64,000 bases of DNA from Streptomyces taklimakanensis (GCF_009709575.1 NZ_WIXO01000001.1:4776001-4840000), one strand, 5' to 3'; counted from the stretch's first letter, positions 7,931 through 16,714 are shown. Notes: generated from the letters alone by a model not told the origin. Program-made: numbers and translations.

Positions 7931-8971
7931 TCAGCCGAACTGCTTCTCTATCGCGGCGAGCTTCGCCTCCAGGGAGTCCAGCCGAGGGCTGGTCAGGCTC
8001 TCGTCCGAGCCGAGCTGATCGGCGGGACGGGGCGGCTCCACCTTGCGCAGCCCCTCGGCGCCCAGTCCGCCGCCGGTCCCGGCGGCGTCGTCGGCGGGAC
8101 GGAGCGCGGCACGCGGCCGGGCGGTCGGCTGCGGGGTGCCCGCGCTGACCTCCAACTCCACGGGGGCCTCGCCGCCCCGGCGCCCCATCCGGCTGATCGC
8201 CTTCAGACGGGCCCGCTCCAGTTTCTTCTGCTCACGGCGCCGGTCCCGCTCCTGCTCCTTGCGGCGCCGGTCCTCACGGACCTCGTCGACCGCCTCGTCC
8301 AGCGTCCGCACGCCCTCCAGCAGCATCAGCGACCAGGCCGCGTAGGTCTCGCGCGGCGCGCGCAGCCACCGTACGACCCGGATCTGCGGCAACGGACGCG
8401 GTACCAGGCCCTGTTCGCGCAGGGCGGCCCGGCGGGTCTGCTTCAACGCGCGGTCGAAGAGGATGGCCGCCGCGATCGACATGCCGGCGAAGAACTGCGG
8501 GGCACCGGCGTGCTCGTCGCCGCGCGGGGCGTGCACCCAGTTGAACCACGCCGCGGCGCCCGCGAACAGCCACACCAGCAGACGGGAGCCGAGGGAGGCG
8601 TCGCCGTGGCTGGCCTCGCGGACGGCGATGACGGCGGAGAACATGGCCGCGCCGTCCAGACCGAAGGGAACGAGGAACTCCCAACCGTCCGAGAGGCCCA
8701 GGTTCTCCCGGCCGAAGCCGACCAGACCGTGGAAGGAGAGCGCGGCGGCGACCCCCGCGCAGCAGAACAGCAGGACGTAGGAGGCGATCGCGTAGATCGT
8801 CTCCTTGCGGCGCCGCCGCTCCTCCATGCGCTCCCAGGAGTCCGAGCCCTGCTCCTCCTCGGTGCGGTGGCGGCCGCGTCCGCGGCCCATCAACACGACC
8901 GCGGTCAAGGCACCGACGAGCAGTACGGAACCCGCCAGTACCCAGTTCACAGATATCTCCGTCAGTCTCAT
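7931..8971 (-). CDS. DUF2637 membrane protein (SpdB-like)
   Basis: 346 residues with five predicted membrane segments: one at about 8-28, then four between about 60 and 190 (ETIYAIASYVLLFCCAGVAAALSF, LVPFGLDGAAMFSAVIAV, LLVWLFAGAAAWFNWVHA, FFAGMSIAAAILFD), the DUF2637 signature. A charged, probably coiled-coil stretch (EVREDRRRKEQERDRRREQKKLERARLKA) and a disordered acidic C-terminus follow. ATG 8971 is chosen because the first membrane helix starts right after it. DUF2637 includes the spread proteins of conjugative elements, but a lone chromosomal copy with no other transfer gene is not evidence of an integrated plasmid. Function unknown. Confidence 0.8.
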   Translation of the reverse strand: MRLTEISVNWVLAGSVLLVGALTAVVLMGRGRGRHRTEEEQGSDSWERMEERRRRKETIYAIASYVLLFCCAGVAAALSFHGLVGFGRENLGLSDGWEFLVPFGLDGAAMFSAVIAVREASHGDASLGSRLLVWLFAGAAAWFNWVHAPRGDEHAGAPQFFAGMSIAAAILFDRALKQTRRAALREQGLVPRPLPQIRVVRWLRAPRETYAAWSLMLLEGVRTLDEAVDEVREDRRRKEQERDRRREQKKLERARLKAISRMGRRGGEAPVELEVSAGTPQPTARPRAALRPADDAAGTGGGLGAEGLRKVEPPRPADQLGSDESLTSPRLDSLEAKLAAIEKQFG

Positions 8972-9236
8972 CCGGGGGTGTCCCTTGCCTGGCGGTGTGC
9001 CGAAAACGGCTCCGCCGTGCTCGCGTTGGCTTCGTTGACGCGCAGCATCCTGGCGGAAAAAGGATGGGGAGGCAGGCGCTTTGCGCCCAAAGAACCGCCG
9101 ATGGTGGCCAGAACGTGCGAACAGGAGTGTAGCGACTCGGACTTGTGGTCGACGGCCGGTCAAGCGATCGATACCGAATGGTTCCCGATCGTTCCGGGTC
9201 GTCGTTCCGGGTCGGTCGGGTGACGGTGGCCCCGCT

Positions 9237-9287
9237 CAGGCGCTCGTTCCGGTCAGGCGCTCGTTCCGGTCAGGCGCTCGATCCGGT
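9237..9287. repeat. Three tandem 17-nt repeats across the end of the FhuF-like gene
   Basis: Units 9237-9253, 9254-9270 and 9271-9287 (one mismatch in the third). The unit length is not a multiple of three, and the array covers the stop codon, so two frames both end in ERLTGTSA. Confidence 0.85.
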
Positions 9288-10122
9288 CGGCGTCGCACGT
9301 CCGGGGGCAGGTGATGCAGGTGTCCTGCGGACGCAGCGTGTAGAACAGGCAGCAGCTCGCCCGGTCGCGGGTGGAGTACGTCTCGCCGTTCGGCCCGGAC
9401 AGCTCGCGGAAGCCCGCTCCCGCCGGGTAGGGGGCGACGGAACCCGGCAGCAGCAGCTCGGCCTCGGCCATCGCGCGCCGTTCCTCGCCCAGCAGGTGGC
9501 CGATGTACCACAGGCCCTCGGTGATCTCGTCCGTCACCATGCCCCACAGGGCGCGCGGTCCGCGGCGCATGCGCGGCCGGAAGCCCTCCAGGACCGGGCC
9601 GATGTGCTCGGCGACGGCTTCCCGCACGGCCGCCCGCAGTTCCTCCTCGTCGGAGACGACGCGGGCGCCGGGCCGCGTGGCGGACGCGTCGTTCGGCAGG
9701 CAGGAGAACTCCTCGACCCGCACCGCCAGTCGGCCCGAGGCGCGGTCGAAGGCGACCGCGCCGGCCGGGACGCGCGGCACCCGGCGGTGCAGGAACCAGG
9801 GCAGCGTCATCAGCAGGCAGGCCGACCAGGCGTAGCGGTGCAGGCCGAAGCTGGCGATCACGTCGGGGCGGGCCCGCTCGCCGTGGTCGCGCAGCGTCTG
9901 CTCGTCGTCCCAGGCGAGGAAGGCGTCCAACGGCGCGCCGCCCCCGGCCAGCTCCTCCGCCCGCACCCAGCCGCCGCCGTGCGGCAGCGCGTCGCCCGGC
10001 GCGACCTCCAGGACCCGCAGGGCCGGGAAGACCTCGGCCAACCGGCCGTACGCGGCCGAGAAGGGCGATCCGGTGGACGCCGTGGACGCCGTGGGCGCTG
10101 GGGCGAGAGTGCTCATGGCCAT
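9253..10122 (-). CDS. FhuF-like (2Fe-2S) ferric-siderophore reductase family protein
   Basis: 289 residues from ATG 10122 (a second ATG at 10116 is equally possible). The C-terminal cysteines CCLFYTLRPQDTCITCPRTC match the unusual 2Fe-2S site of the FhuF family, whose members reduce iron in ferric siderophores in the cytoplasm. The body contains the usual helical domain (FGLHRYAWSACLLMTLPWFLHRRVPRVP). A strong iron box overlaps the region just upstream, so expression is expected only when iron is low. It is a single gene; no siderophore gene adjoins it, and the downstream tandem 17-nt repeat ends it. Confidence 0.85.
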   Translation of the reverse strand: MAMSTLAPAPTASTASTGSPFSAAYGRLAEVFPALRVLEVAPGDALPHGGGWVRAEELAGGGAPLDAFLAWDDEQTLRDHGERARPDVIASFGLHRYAWSACLLMTLPWFLHRRVPRVPAGAVAFDRASGRLAVRVEEFSCLPNDASATRPGARVVSDEEELRAAVREAVAEHIGPVLEGFRPRMRRGPRALWGMVTDEITEGLWYIGHLLGEERRAMAEAELLLPGSVAPYPAGAGFRELSGPNGETYSTRDRASCCLFYTLRPQDTCITCPRTCDADRIERLTGTSA

Positions 10123-10149
10123 GCGGGTACCACCGAATCGACGGCTATA

Positions 10150-10168
10150 ACAGGTAAGGCTTACCTTA
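10150..10168 (-). promoter_or_regulatory. Iron box (DmdR/IdeR-type operator)
   Basis: ACAGGTAAGGCTTACCTTA matches 14 of 19 positions of the actinobacterial iron box TTAGGTTAGGCTAACCTAA and is nearly palindromic. It lies 28 nt upstream of the FhuF-like start. Confidence 0.85.
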
Positions 10169-10219
10169 GCTCAGTCGATCGAGAAGGGCACCCGGGGGAC
10201 GCCGTGAGAGTGACGCGAC

Positions 10220-11125
10220 TCACTCGCCGACCCCTTCGCCGGCTCGCCCACCGCTCTGCCCGCCGCTCTGCCCTCCACCCGACCCCTCGTCCTGCCCCAG
10301 GCGGTCGGCCAGCCAGCTCGGCACCCCTCCCAGCAGGCGGAACAACCGTCGCGCCTCCGCCACCAGGCGCTGTGCCTCCGGCTCCGGCTGGACGTCCGCC
10401 AGCGACACCAGGGCCGGGGCCATGCCCACCAGGAAGCCCAGCTCCTCGCGGAGGCGCAGCGACTCGACGAAGCCGTGCCGGGCCTCGGCCGTCTCGCCGG
10501 CGCGCCGCGCCAGTCCGGCCAGGTGCCGCCAGGTGAAGGAGCACAGCAGCGCGTCGCCCCGCTCGGTGGCCGCGGCGTGCGCCCGCCGGTAGGCGGCCCG
10601 TGCCGCCTGGGGGCTGTCGCCGAAGTGTTCGGCCATCAGGCCGCGCCGGAAGTCCAACAGCGCCCGCCGCGGGGACGTGGGCGGCAGCAGCGCCGCCGCC
10701 CGGCCCAGCGCCGCGCGCGCCTCGTCGGCCCGGTCGCGTACGCCCAGCACGGCGGCGGCGTACGCCAGGTAGCCGCGCTCGCAGGCGGCCGCGGCCCGCT
10801 CCTCGTCCTGCGACGCCAGCGCCTCCGCCGTGCGCAGGGCGTCCTCGGCGCGCTCCCAGCCGTCGGCGGTGAACAGGCACCGCTCCACCAGCAGACTCGC
10901 CCGCCGCAGCGCCGCCGTCGCGTCGTCCCGCGCCACGTGCGGCTCCAGCAGCGCCGCCGCGTCCTCCCAGCAGCCGCGCGACCTCAACCGCCACACCGCG
11001 TGGTCGAGCGGATCGCCGACCGCCTCGTCCGTACCCCCCAGCCGTGCCGAACGTGACCTGGCGGTCTCCGCCACAGTGCCCTCCCCAAGCGCGCCGTCGA
11101 GCCGGATGTGAGCGAATCTCAGCAC
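10220..11125 (-). CDS. TPR-like helical-repeat protein
   Basis: 301 residues, almost entirely helical and Ala/Arg/Leu-rich. Several antiparallel helix pairs with TPR-like spacing are visible (EERAAAACERGYLAYAAAVLG, DEARAALGRAAALLPPTSP, SPQAARAAYRRAHAAATERGDALL, ETAEARHGFVESLRLREELG). No catalytic motif, signal peptide or membrane segment; the Gly/Ser-rich tail is disordered. Such proteins are common in Streptomyces and may be scaffolds. An in-frame GTG inside could also serve as start. It is separated from the FhuF-like gene by the iron-box region and shows no link to the peptide cluster next to it. Confidence 0.6.
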   Translation of the reverse strand: MLRFAHIRLDGALGEGTVAETARSRSARLGGTDEAVGDPLDHAVWRLRSRGCWEDAAALLEPHVARDDATAALRRASLLVERCLFTADGWERAEDALRTAEALASQDEERAAAACERGYLAYAAAVLGVRDRADEARAALGRAAALLPPTSPRRALLDFRRGLMAEHFGDSPQAARAAYRRAHAAATERGDALLCSFTWRHLAGLARRAGETAEARHGFVESLRLREELGFLVGMAPALVSLADVQPEPEAQRLVAEARRLFRLLGGVPSWLADRLGQDEGSGGGQSGGQSGGRAGEGVGE

Positions 11126-11220
11126 GAACCGGGGAGCCCGGCCAAGAGGAAAGTGTGAATCATTTCACAATCTTGGCGCTTTCTTGGCGGGTGCCGAGGA
11201 CGGCGCGCGCCGGGTGTCCG

Positions 11221-12513
11221 TCAGCGGCCGGCCGGATCCAGGTGGGCGCCGTCGCCCGGCACCAGCAGGGCCAGCCGTCCGCCCTCGTCCAGCGGGGTCG
11301 GGAGGGTCGGCCGGGCCCGCTCGACCCCGCTCGCGGCGTCGATCAGGTGGATCTCGCCGTGTCCGCCCCGGGAGACGGCCACCCACGGCGCGCCCGGCGA
11401 GGCGGCCAGGGCCCGCCGCTGCACTCCGTCCCAGGGGGACGCGCCGGGGCGGGGGGCGCCGTCCATCGGCGGCAGCGGCACCCGGGCGGCGACGGTCGGA
11501 CGCCCCGCGCCGGAGGGGGCGGCGGCCAGGACGACCAGTTCGTCGCCGTCCGGGTGACAGCGCGCGTACGCCACGTGCTCCTCGGCGACGGCCATGCGGA
11601 ACACCAGTCCCTCGCCCAGCTCCACCCGGCCGGTGCGGCCGGTGTCCAGGTGGTGCCACCAGGCGTCGTTCGTCCAGGCGGGCCAGGCGGTCGGGGCGGA
11701 CGGGCCGCCGCGCAGACAGGACCACAGCAGCCGGCGGCGGACGTCGATCCGCAGGAAGTACCCACGCCCGCCGGACCGTCCGTCCGCCTCCCACGGCAGC
11801 GGCGGTTCGACGGTCGGCCCGCCGTCCGAGCAGCGCGTCCGGTGCACCCCCGCGCCGGTGGCGGTGAACAGCCGTCCGGTGGCCGGATCGTGGGCGTCCC
11901 CGTGCCCGTCGTCGGGCAGGGGCAGTTCCGCGAGCGGAGGGCCGGCGGGCGGACAGCCGGGCCCGGCCGCCAGCAGGTCGGCGTGGCGGTGGACGGCCAG
12001 GGAGCCGGGCTCCCGGTGCCGCACGACGGCCAGCGGGCCGCCGTCGCCGGACGTGCCCGGCGTGCCGGCCGGGACGGCCGCGCCCGGTTCGCCCGGCCGC
12101 GTCCGCACCCGGACCGCGTACGGGCCGCCGGGTGCGGCCAGGTCCACGGCGGTCAGCAGGTCGCTCCACGGTTCCTCGTTCCGGCCCAGTCCGGTGGTGA
12201 CGACCAGGTGCCGCCCGTCCGGGGCGGCGGCCAGGTGCTCGGCGGGGACGGCGACGGGAACGGTGGCGGCGACCGGGTTCCCGCCGCGCACCGCTTCGAA
12301 GGGCGCGAGCACCACCAGCTCGCCGGCCCGGTCGTCGACGAAGGCCACCCGGTCGCCGGGCAGCGCCAGGAAGCCCGCGTGCTCCGAGGCGTGGCGCCCC
12401 GTCAGCGAGGTCAGCAGCTCGCCCCGAGGGAGGGTCAGCAGGTGGACGGCGCCGGCGACGTGGTCGGCGACCAGCAGCAGGGGCGGGGAGTCCGAGGGCG
12501 GGGTGGTGGTCAT
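11221..12513 (-). CDS. Beta-propeller-like protein, possible AztD-like zinc chaperone
   Basis: 430 residues without signal peptide or membrane helix. Repeated blade-like units of about 40-50 residues are visible (LLLVADHVAGAVHLLTLPRGE, DRVAFVDDRAGELVVLAPFE, GRHLVVTTGLG, GRLFTATGAGVHRTR, AWVAVSRGGHGEIHLIDAASG). A His/Asp cluster DDGHGDAHDP near residue 210 could bind metal. Eight-bladed AztD proteins are zinc chaperones for zinc ABC importers; similarity here is at the level of fold and context only. ATG 12513 is preceded by GGAGG, while the longer open frame upstream is antisense to the importer gene. It is divergent from the importer and shares the Zur-like box. Confidence 0.5.
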   Translation of the reverse strand: MTTTPPSDSPPLLLVADHVAGAVHLLTLPRGELLTSLTGRHASEHAGFLALPGDRVAFVDDRAGELVVLAPFEAVRGGNPVAATVPVAVPAEHLAAAPDGRHLVVTTGLGRNEEPWSDLLTAVDLAAPGGPYAVRVRTRPGEPGAAVPAGTPGTSGDGGPLAVVRHREPGSLAVHRHADLLAAGPGCPPAGPPLAELPLPDDGHGDAHDPATGRLFTATGAGVHRTRCSDGGPTVEPPLPWEADGRSGGRGYFLRIDVRRRLLWSCLRGGPSAPTAWPAWTNDAWWHHLDTGRTGRVELGEGLVFRMAVAEEHVAYARCHPDGDELVVLAAAPSGAGRPTVAARVPLPPMDGAPRPGASPWDGVQRRALAASPGAPWVAVSRGGHGEIHLIDAASGVERARPTLPTPLDEGGRLALLVPGDGAHLDPAGR

Positions 12514-12554
12514 GGACGGAAACCTCCGTGAGGGGTGGACCGATCGGATGAATC

Positions 12555-12569
12555 TGATAATGATTATCG
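12555..12569. promoter_or_regulatory. Zur-box-like palindrome in the divergent intergenic region
   Basis: TGATAATGATTATCG matches 12 of 15 positions of the Streptomyces Zur box TGAAAATGATTTTCA; its core GATAAT-G-ATTATC is a perfect palindrome and supplies a -10-like GATAAT on each strand. It lies about 45 nt from the propeller start and 88 nt from the lipoprotein start. The core also resembles an E. coli Fur half-box, so Fur-family assignment is firmer than Zur itself. Confidence 0.65.
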
Positions 12570-12657
12570 TGTGATGCTCGGTGCGGGTGACTCGGGGGGC
12601 CCGCACCGAGCCGATTCCCGCCCGCACCCCCGGAACAGGAAGAACCGGGAGTCGCCC

Positions 12658-13650
12658 ATGACGCGTCCACCGACGCGCGCCGTCCGCCTGCTCGCCACCG
12701 CCGCCGCGCTGGGGGTCCTGATCACCGGGTGCGGCGCGGGGACCGACACCGGTCCGGACGCGGCCTCGAACAAGGGCGGGCCGGACGCCGGACCGAGGAC
12801 CGAGGTCACGGTCGAGCCCATCGAGCCCGCCCGGAGGGTCACCGGCCCCGACGGCGCCACCGTCGCCACCGACGCCGAACCCCGGCGCATCGTCTGCCTG
12901 GTGGCCCTGTGCGACGACATGCTGACCGAGCTGGGCATCACCCCGGTGGCCACCAACTCCTCCCTGCTGGCCCACCCCGAGTTCCTCGGGCCCGAGAAGG
13001 CGAAGGAGGTCCCGGTGATACCCGGCGGCTTCCTCGCCCCCGAGGTCGAGGCGATCCTCTCCCACGAGCCCGACCTGGTGATCGGCCTGGGCGACACGCA
13101 CGGCAGGCTCGCCCCCGCCCTGGAGGGCGCCACGGTCTTCTGGCCCGTCCAGCCCGAGAGTTGGCGGGACAGCGTCGGCTACCTGCGGGCCCTGGCCGCC
13201 CTCACCGGCCGCACCGACCGGGGCGAGGCCGCCGAGAAGCGCTTCCGCACCACCCTGGCGGAGGCCGAGGAGCACCGCAGCGACAGGACCGCGCTGATCG
13301 TCTTCGGCAGCGACGAGAACTTCGGTGTCGCCACCCCCGGCACCGACGTCGCCGCCGGCCTCTTCCCCGGGTTGGCCCACTACCCGTGGGAGTCCCGCGG
13401 CGTGGAGGGCAGCTACAGCCTGGAGGAGATCCTCGCCCGCGATGTCGACGTGCTCTTCGTCGAGACCCTCTCCTTCGGGGAGAGCGACGGGAAGCTCTCC
13501 GAGAAGCTCGCCGACAACCCCCTGTGGTCGAAGATCCCCGCGGTCCGCAACGGCGAGGTGCACGAGGTGGACTCCGAGGTGTGGGCCAAGGGCCGGGGCA
13601 CCCGCTCGCTCGGCATCGTCGTCGCCGAGGCCACGGCCGCGCTGCGGTGA
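12658..13650 (+). CDS. FecB-type substrate-binding lipoprotein (metal-chelate uptake)
   Basis: 330 residues. The N-terminus is a lipoprotein signal (VLITGCG lipobox, Cys about 24). The rest is a Peripla_BP_2 fold: PRRIVCLVALCDDMLTELGITPVA, then VEAILSHEPDLVIGLG, and the second lobe with ALIVFGSDENFGVATPGT, YSLEEILARDVDVLFVETL and a C-terminal helix ending GIVVAEATAAL. This family binds siderophore-, haem- or cobalamin-like chelates outside the membrane, unlike ZnuA-type proteins that bind free zinc. First gene of the importer operon; its stop overlaps the next GTG (GTGA). Confidence 0.88.
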   Translation: MTRPPTRAVRLLATAAALGVLITGCGAGTDTGPDAASNKGGPDAGPRTEVTVEPIEPARRVTGPDGATVATDAEPRRIVCLVALCDDMLTELGITPVATNSSLLAHPEFLGPEKAKEVPVIPGGFLAPEVEAILSHEPDLVIGLGDTHGRLAPALEGATVFWPVQPESWRDSVGYLRALAALTGRTDRGEAAEKRFRTTLAEAEEHRSDRTALIVFGSDENFGVATPGTDVAAGLFPGLAHYPWESRGVEGSYSLEEILARDVDVLFVETLSFGESDGKLSEKLADNPLWSKIPAVRNGEVHEVDSEVWAKGRGTRSLGIVVAEATAALR

Positions 13651-14681
13651 GCGCCGCACGGCAGTGGACGGCCGTCGCCCTCCTGCTGGCGGCCGCCTCG
13701 ACGGCCGCGCTGTGCCTGGGCGATCCCGTCCTGCCGCCGTGGGAGCTGCCCGCCGCGCTGGCGGACGGATTCGGCGGTGCGGGCGGCAGCGGCGGCGAGG
13801 TCGGACTCGCGGGGGTGGTGGTGGCCGAACTGCGCCTGCCCAGAGTGGTGGTGGGGCTGGTCGCCGGGGCCTGCCTGGGAGCGGCCGGGCTGGTGCTCCA
13901 GGAGGCGCTGCGCAACCCGCTGGCCGTCCCCGAGATGCTCGGCGTCTCCTCCGGGGCCGCCCTGGGCGTGGCCGCGCCCCTGGTGCTCAACCTGGCCGTG
14001 CCCGTCCTCCTGCAGCCGGTGCTCGCCCTGCTCGGAGCCGCGCTCGGCGGCACGTTGACGCTGCTGGCGGCCGGGTTCGGACGCGGCCCCTCGGCGGTGC
14101 TGCTCACCGGGGCGGCCGTGGCCGCCGCCCTCCAGGCCGGGCTGCTGGTGCTGATGGTGATGGCCGACCGGCTCGACCTCCAACTGATCTACCGCTACCT
14201 GCTGGGCAGCCTGTCGGCCCGCACCTGGGACGACGTGACGGGCCTGTGGCCCTGGCTGCTGCTCGCGCTCCCCGCGCTGGTGGTGTGCGCGCCCGTGCTC
14301 GCCGTGCTGCGGCTGGGCGACGACGACGCGCTCGCCCTGGGAGTGCGGGTGCGCCGGGCCCGGACGGCCGCGCTGGCCGTCGTCGTGGTGCTGATCGCCC
14401 CGGTGGTGGCGGTGTGCGGGCCGGTCGCCTGGGTCGGCTTCCTCGCCCCGCACCTGGCCCGCCGGCTGCTGCCGGACGCCGGCGCGGTCCGATGGCTGCC
14501 GCTCTCCGCCGTCCTCGGCGCGGTGGCCGTCGTCTGCGCCGACCTGCCGGCACGGCTGGCGCTGGCCCCGGTCGAGACCCCGGTGGGCGCCTGGACCGCG
14601 CTGCTGGGCGTACCGGTGGGGGTGGCCCTGCTGCGCACCGGTCGCCGCGCGAGGCCGACCGGGACGGAGGCGGCCCGGTGA
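13647..14681 (+). CDS. FecCD-family permease (first)
   Basis: 344 residues, about nine to ten membrane segments. FecCD signature: LRLPRVVVGLVAGACLGAAGLVLQEALRNPLAVPEMLGVSSGAALG and, near the C-terminus, GPVAWVGFLAPHLARRLL. GTG start overlaps the stop of the binding protein. With the next gene it would form the heterodimeric channel of a chelate importer. Confidence 0.9.
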   Translation: MSAARQWTAVALLLAAASTAALCLGDPVLPPWELPAALADGFGGAGGSGGEVGLAGVVVAELRLPRVVVGLVAGACLGAAGLVLQEALRNPLAVPEMLGVSSGAALGVAAPLVLNLAVPVLLQPVLALLGAALGGTLTLLAAGFGRGPSAVLLTGAAVAAALQAGLLVLMVMADRLDLQLIYRYLLGSLSARTWDDVTGLWPWLLLALPALVVCAPVLAVLRLGDDDALALGVRVRRARTAALAVVVVLIAPVVAVCGPVAWVGFLAPHLARRLLPDAGAVRWLPLSAVLGAVAVVCADLPARLALAPVETPVGAWTALLGVPVGVALLRTGRRARPTGTEAAR

Positions 14682-15733
14682 TCGCGTCCTCACGGCCGCC
14701 GGGGGCGGCGCGCAGGGAGTCGAAGCCGGCGCTCCGGCTCGCCGTGCTGCTGGTGTTGGTGGCGGTGGTCGCCTGTGCCGACCTCCTGGCCGGACGGGCC
14801 CTGTCGCCCGACCGGGTGTGGGAGGTTCTCACGGGCGGCGGGGATCCCACCGCCCGTCACCTCGTGCTGCGGCTGCGGCTGCCCAGGACGCTGGTGGCGC
14901 TGGTCGCCGGGGCCTGCCTGGGGGTGGCCGGACTGGTCCTGCAGTCCGCGCTGCGCAACCCCCTGGCCGGTCCCGAGGTCACCGGCGTCACACCGGGGGC
15001 CGTCCTCGGCGCGGTGGTCGCGACCGGGCTCGGCCTGGCGGGATGGGATTCGCCCGCCGCCGTGGTGGCCGCCGCGTGCCTGGGCGGTTTCGCCGGGGCG
15101 GGACTGCTGTGGCTGCTGACCGGCCGCGAGCGAGGCGACCCGGCCGCGACCGCCGTGCACGGGGTGCTCGTCTCGGCCGTCCTGTCGGGGCTCACCGCGA
15201 TGGTCCTGCTGGTCGCGCCCGGGGAGTTGGGCAGCGTCGTGCAGTGGCTGGTCGGCACCACCGAGGGACGGGTGTGGCAGCACTGGCACCTGCTGTGGCC
15301 CTGGGCCCTGGTCTGGTCGGTCGCCGCCTGGCTGTCGGCCGGGCCGCTGACGCTGTTGCGCTGCGGCGACGAGCAGGCCGCGGCGGCGGGGCTGGCGACC
15401 GGACGGGCCCGCGCGACGGCGCTGATGTGCGCGGTGGCGCTGACGGCCGGGGCGGTCTCGGCCGTCGGGGCGCTGGGATTCGTCGGGCTGTTGGTCCCGC
15501 ACCTGGCCGTCTTCCTCGTCGGCGCGGACCTGCGCCTCGCGCTGCCGGGTGCCGCGCTCACCGGTGCGGTGGTGGTCGGCGGCGCGGACGCCGCCGCGCA
15601 GCTCCTCTCCCGGGCGGCGGCCTCGGCGTTGGAGGCCGACCGGCTCACCCTGCCGGTCGGCGCGCTCACCACCTGTCTGGGCGCGGCCCTGTTGTTGTTC
15701 GTGGTGCGCCGTGCGCCGGAGCGCACGTACTGA
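14678..15733 (+). CDS. FecCD-family permease (second)
   Basis: 351 residues; same family as the preceding permease (LRLPRTLVALVAGACLGVAGLVLQSALRNPLAGPEVTGVTPGAVLG; ALGFVGLLVPHLAVFL), but clearly diverged, as in other two-permease systems. GTG start overlaps the preceding stop (GTGA), indicating coupled translation. The cytoplasmic EAA-like loop contacts the ATPase encoded next. Confidence 0.9.
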   Translation: MIASSRPPGAARRESKPALRLAVLLVLVAVVACADLLAGRALSPDRVWEVLTGGGDPTARHLVLRLRLPRTLVALVAGACLGVAGLVLQSALRNPLAGPEVTGVTPGAVLGAVVATGLGLAGWDSPAAVVAAACLGGFAGAGLLWLLTGRERGDPAATAVHGVLVSAVLSGLTAMVLLVAPGELGSVVQWLVGTTEGRVWQHWHLLWPWALVWSVAAWLSAGPLTLLRCGDEQAAAAGLATGRARATALMCAVALTAGAVSAVGALGFVGLLVPHLAVFLVGADLRLALPGAALTGAVVVGGADAAAQLLSRAAASALEADRLTLPVGALTTCLGAALLLFVVRRAPERTY

Positions 15734-15775
15734 CCGGGCGCCCCGGTGCGCCGCACGACGGAAGGAAGGACGGAC

Positions 15776-16714
15776 ATGACCGAGCCCGTGCTCCGGAGCG
15801 AGCCGGACCCCCCACGTCCCCGCCGGCTCCGGACCCGCCTCCTGCCCCGACCCGCGCCGCCCCCCTCCCCGGGACCCTCGCCGCAGCCCCTCCGGGGGGA
15901 GGGCGGAGTGGACCTCGTGGTCGAGGGAGTGGAGTTCGGCTACCCCGGACGGCCGGTGCTGCGGGGAGTGGACCTGCGGATCGGCGCGGGGGAGCTGGTG
16001 GCCCTCGTCGGCCTCAACGGCTGTGGCAAGTCCACGCTGCTGCGGCTGGTGGCGGGGCTGTCGCGCCCCGCCGCCGGCCGGGTGCTGCTGGGCGGCGACG
16101 ACCTCGCCCGCCTCCCGCGCCGGGCGGCGGCCCGGCGGGTGGCGCTGCTCCACCAGTCCGCGCCCGCCGTTCCCGGCATGACGGTGCGCCACCTGGTGCG
16201 GCAGGGCCGGTACGCCGCCCGCGGTCCGCTCGGGATGCTCCGCGAGGGCGACGACGCGGTGTGCCGCCGCGCGATGGCGGACGTGGGGGTCGCCGACTGG
16301 GCGGACCGCCCGGTCGACTCCCTCTCCGGTGGCGAACGGCAGCGGGTGCGGCTGGCGATGGCGCTCGCCCAGGACACCCGCGTCCTGCTGTTGGACGAGC
16401 CCACCACCTACCTCGACCTGCGGCACCAGTTGGAGGTGCTCCGGACGGTCGTGAGGCTGCGCGAGGAGCGTGCCCTGACGGTGGTGATGGTCCTGCACGA
16501 CCTCGCCCACGCGGCCCGGTTCGCCGAACGGCTGGTGGCCCTGCGCGACGGACGGGTGGCCGCCGACGGACCGCCGGCCCGGGTCGTCACGCCCGGCCTG
16601 CTCGCCGATGTGCTGGGCGTCGCCGGTCGGGTGGGGCGGGATCCCGAGGGCGGCTGGCCGGTGTGCTATCCGGATCACCCGATCACCCTTGAATCCGATA
16701 ACCGTTTTCAATAG
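15776..16714 (+). CDS. FecE-type ABC ATPase of the chelate importer
   Basis: 312 residues. A Pro/Arg-rich N-terminal tail of about 45 residues precedes the ATPase domain. Walker A GLNGCGKST at about 80-88, Q-loop LLHQSAP, signature LSGGERQRVRLAM at about 183, Walker B VLLLDEPTTYLD, and H-loop VLHDLAHAARF. GGAAGGAAGG lies before ATG 15776. It drives uptake through the two FecCD permeases. Its last codons (ESDNRFQ) coincide with a Zur-like box and promoter-like elements for the peptide gene that follows, so the C-terminus is shaped by a regulatory site. Confidence 0.9.
   Translation: MTEPVLRSEPDPPRPRRLRTRLLPRPAPPPSPGPSPQPLRGEGGVDLVVEGVEFGYPGRPVLRGVDLRIGAGELVALVGLNGCGKSTLLRLVAGLSRPAAGRVLLGGDDLARLPRRAAARRVALLHQSAPAVPGMTVRHLVRQGRYAARGPLGMLREGDDAVCRRAMADVGVADWADRPVDSLSGGERQRVRLAMALAQDTRVLLLDEPTTYLDLRHQLEVLRTVVRLREERALTVVMVLHDLAHAARFAERLVALRDGRVAADGPPARVVTPGLLADVLGVAGRVGRDPEGGWPVCYPDHPITLESDNRFQ

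Noticed and set aside
7931..8971. DUF2637/SpdB-like protein as sign of an integrated conjugative element
   Set aside because: No integrase, tra, rep or att-like repeats nearby; lone chromosomal copies are usual in Streptomyces.
9253..10168. FhuF-like gene as part of the metallophore cluster
   Set aside because: It has an iron box of the DmdR type, different from the Zur-like boxes, and an unrelated gene lies between.
12570..12657. Cobalamin or other riboswitch ahead of the FecB-type gene
   Set aside because: Only 88 nt remain between the box and the ATG, too short, and no B12-box sequence is seen.
12514..13659. Long N-terminal extension of the propeller protein frame
   Set aside because: It is antisense to the importer lipoprotein gene; ATG 12513 has its own GGAGG.
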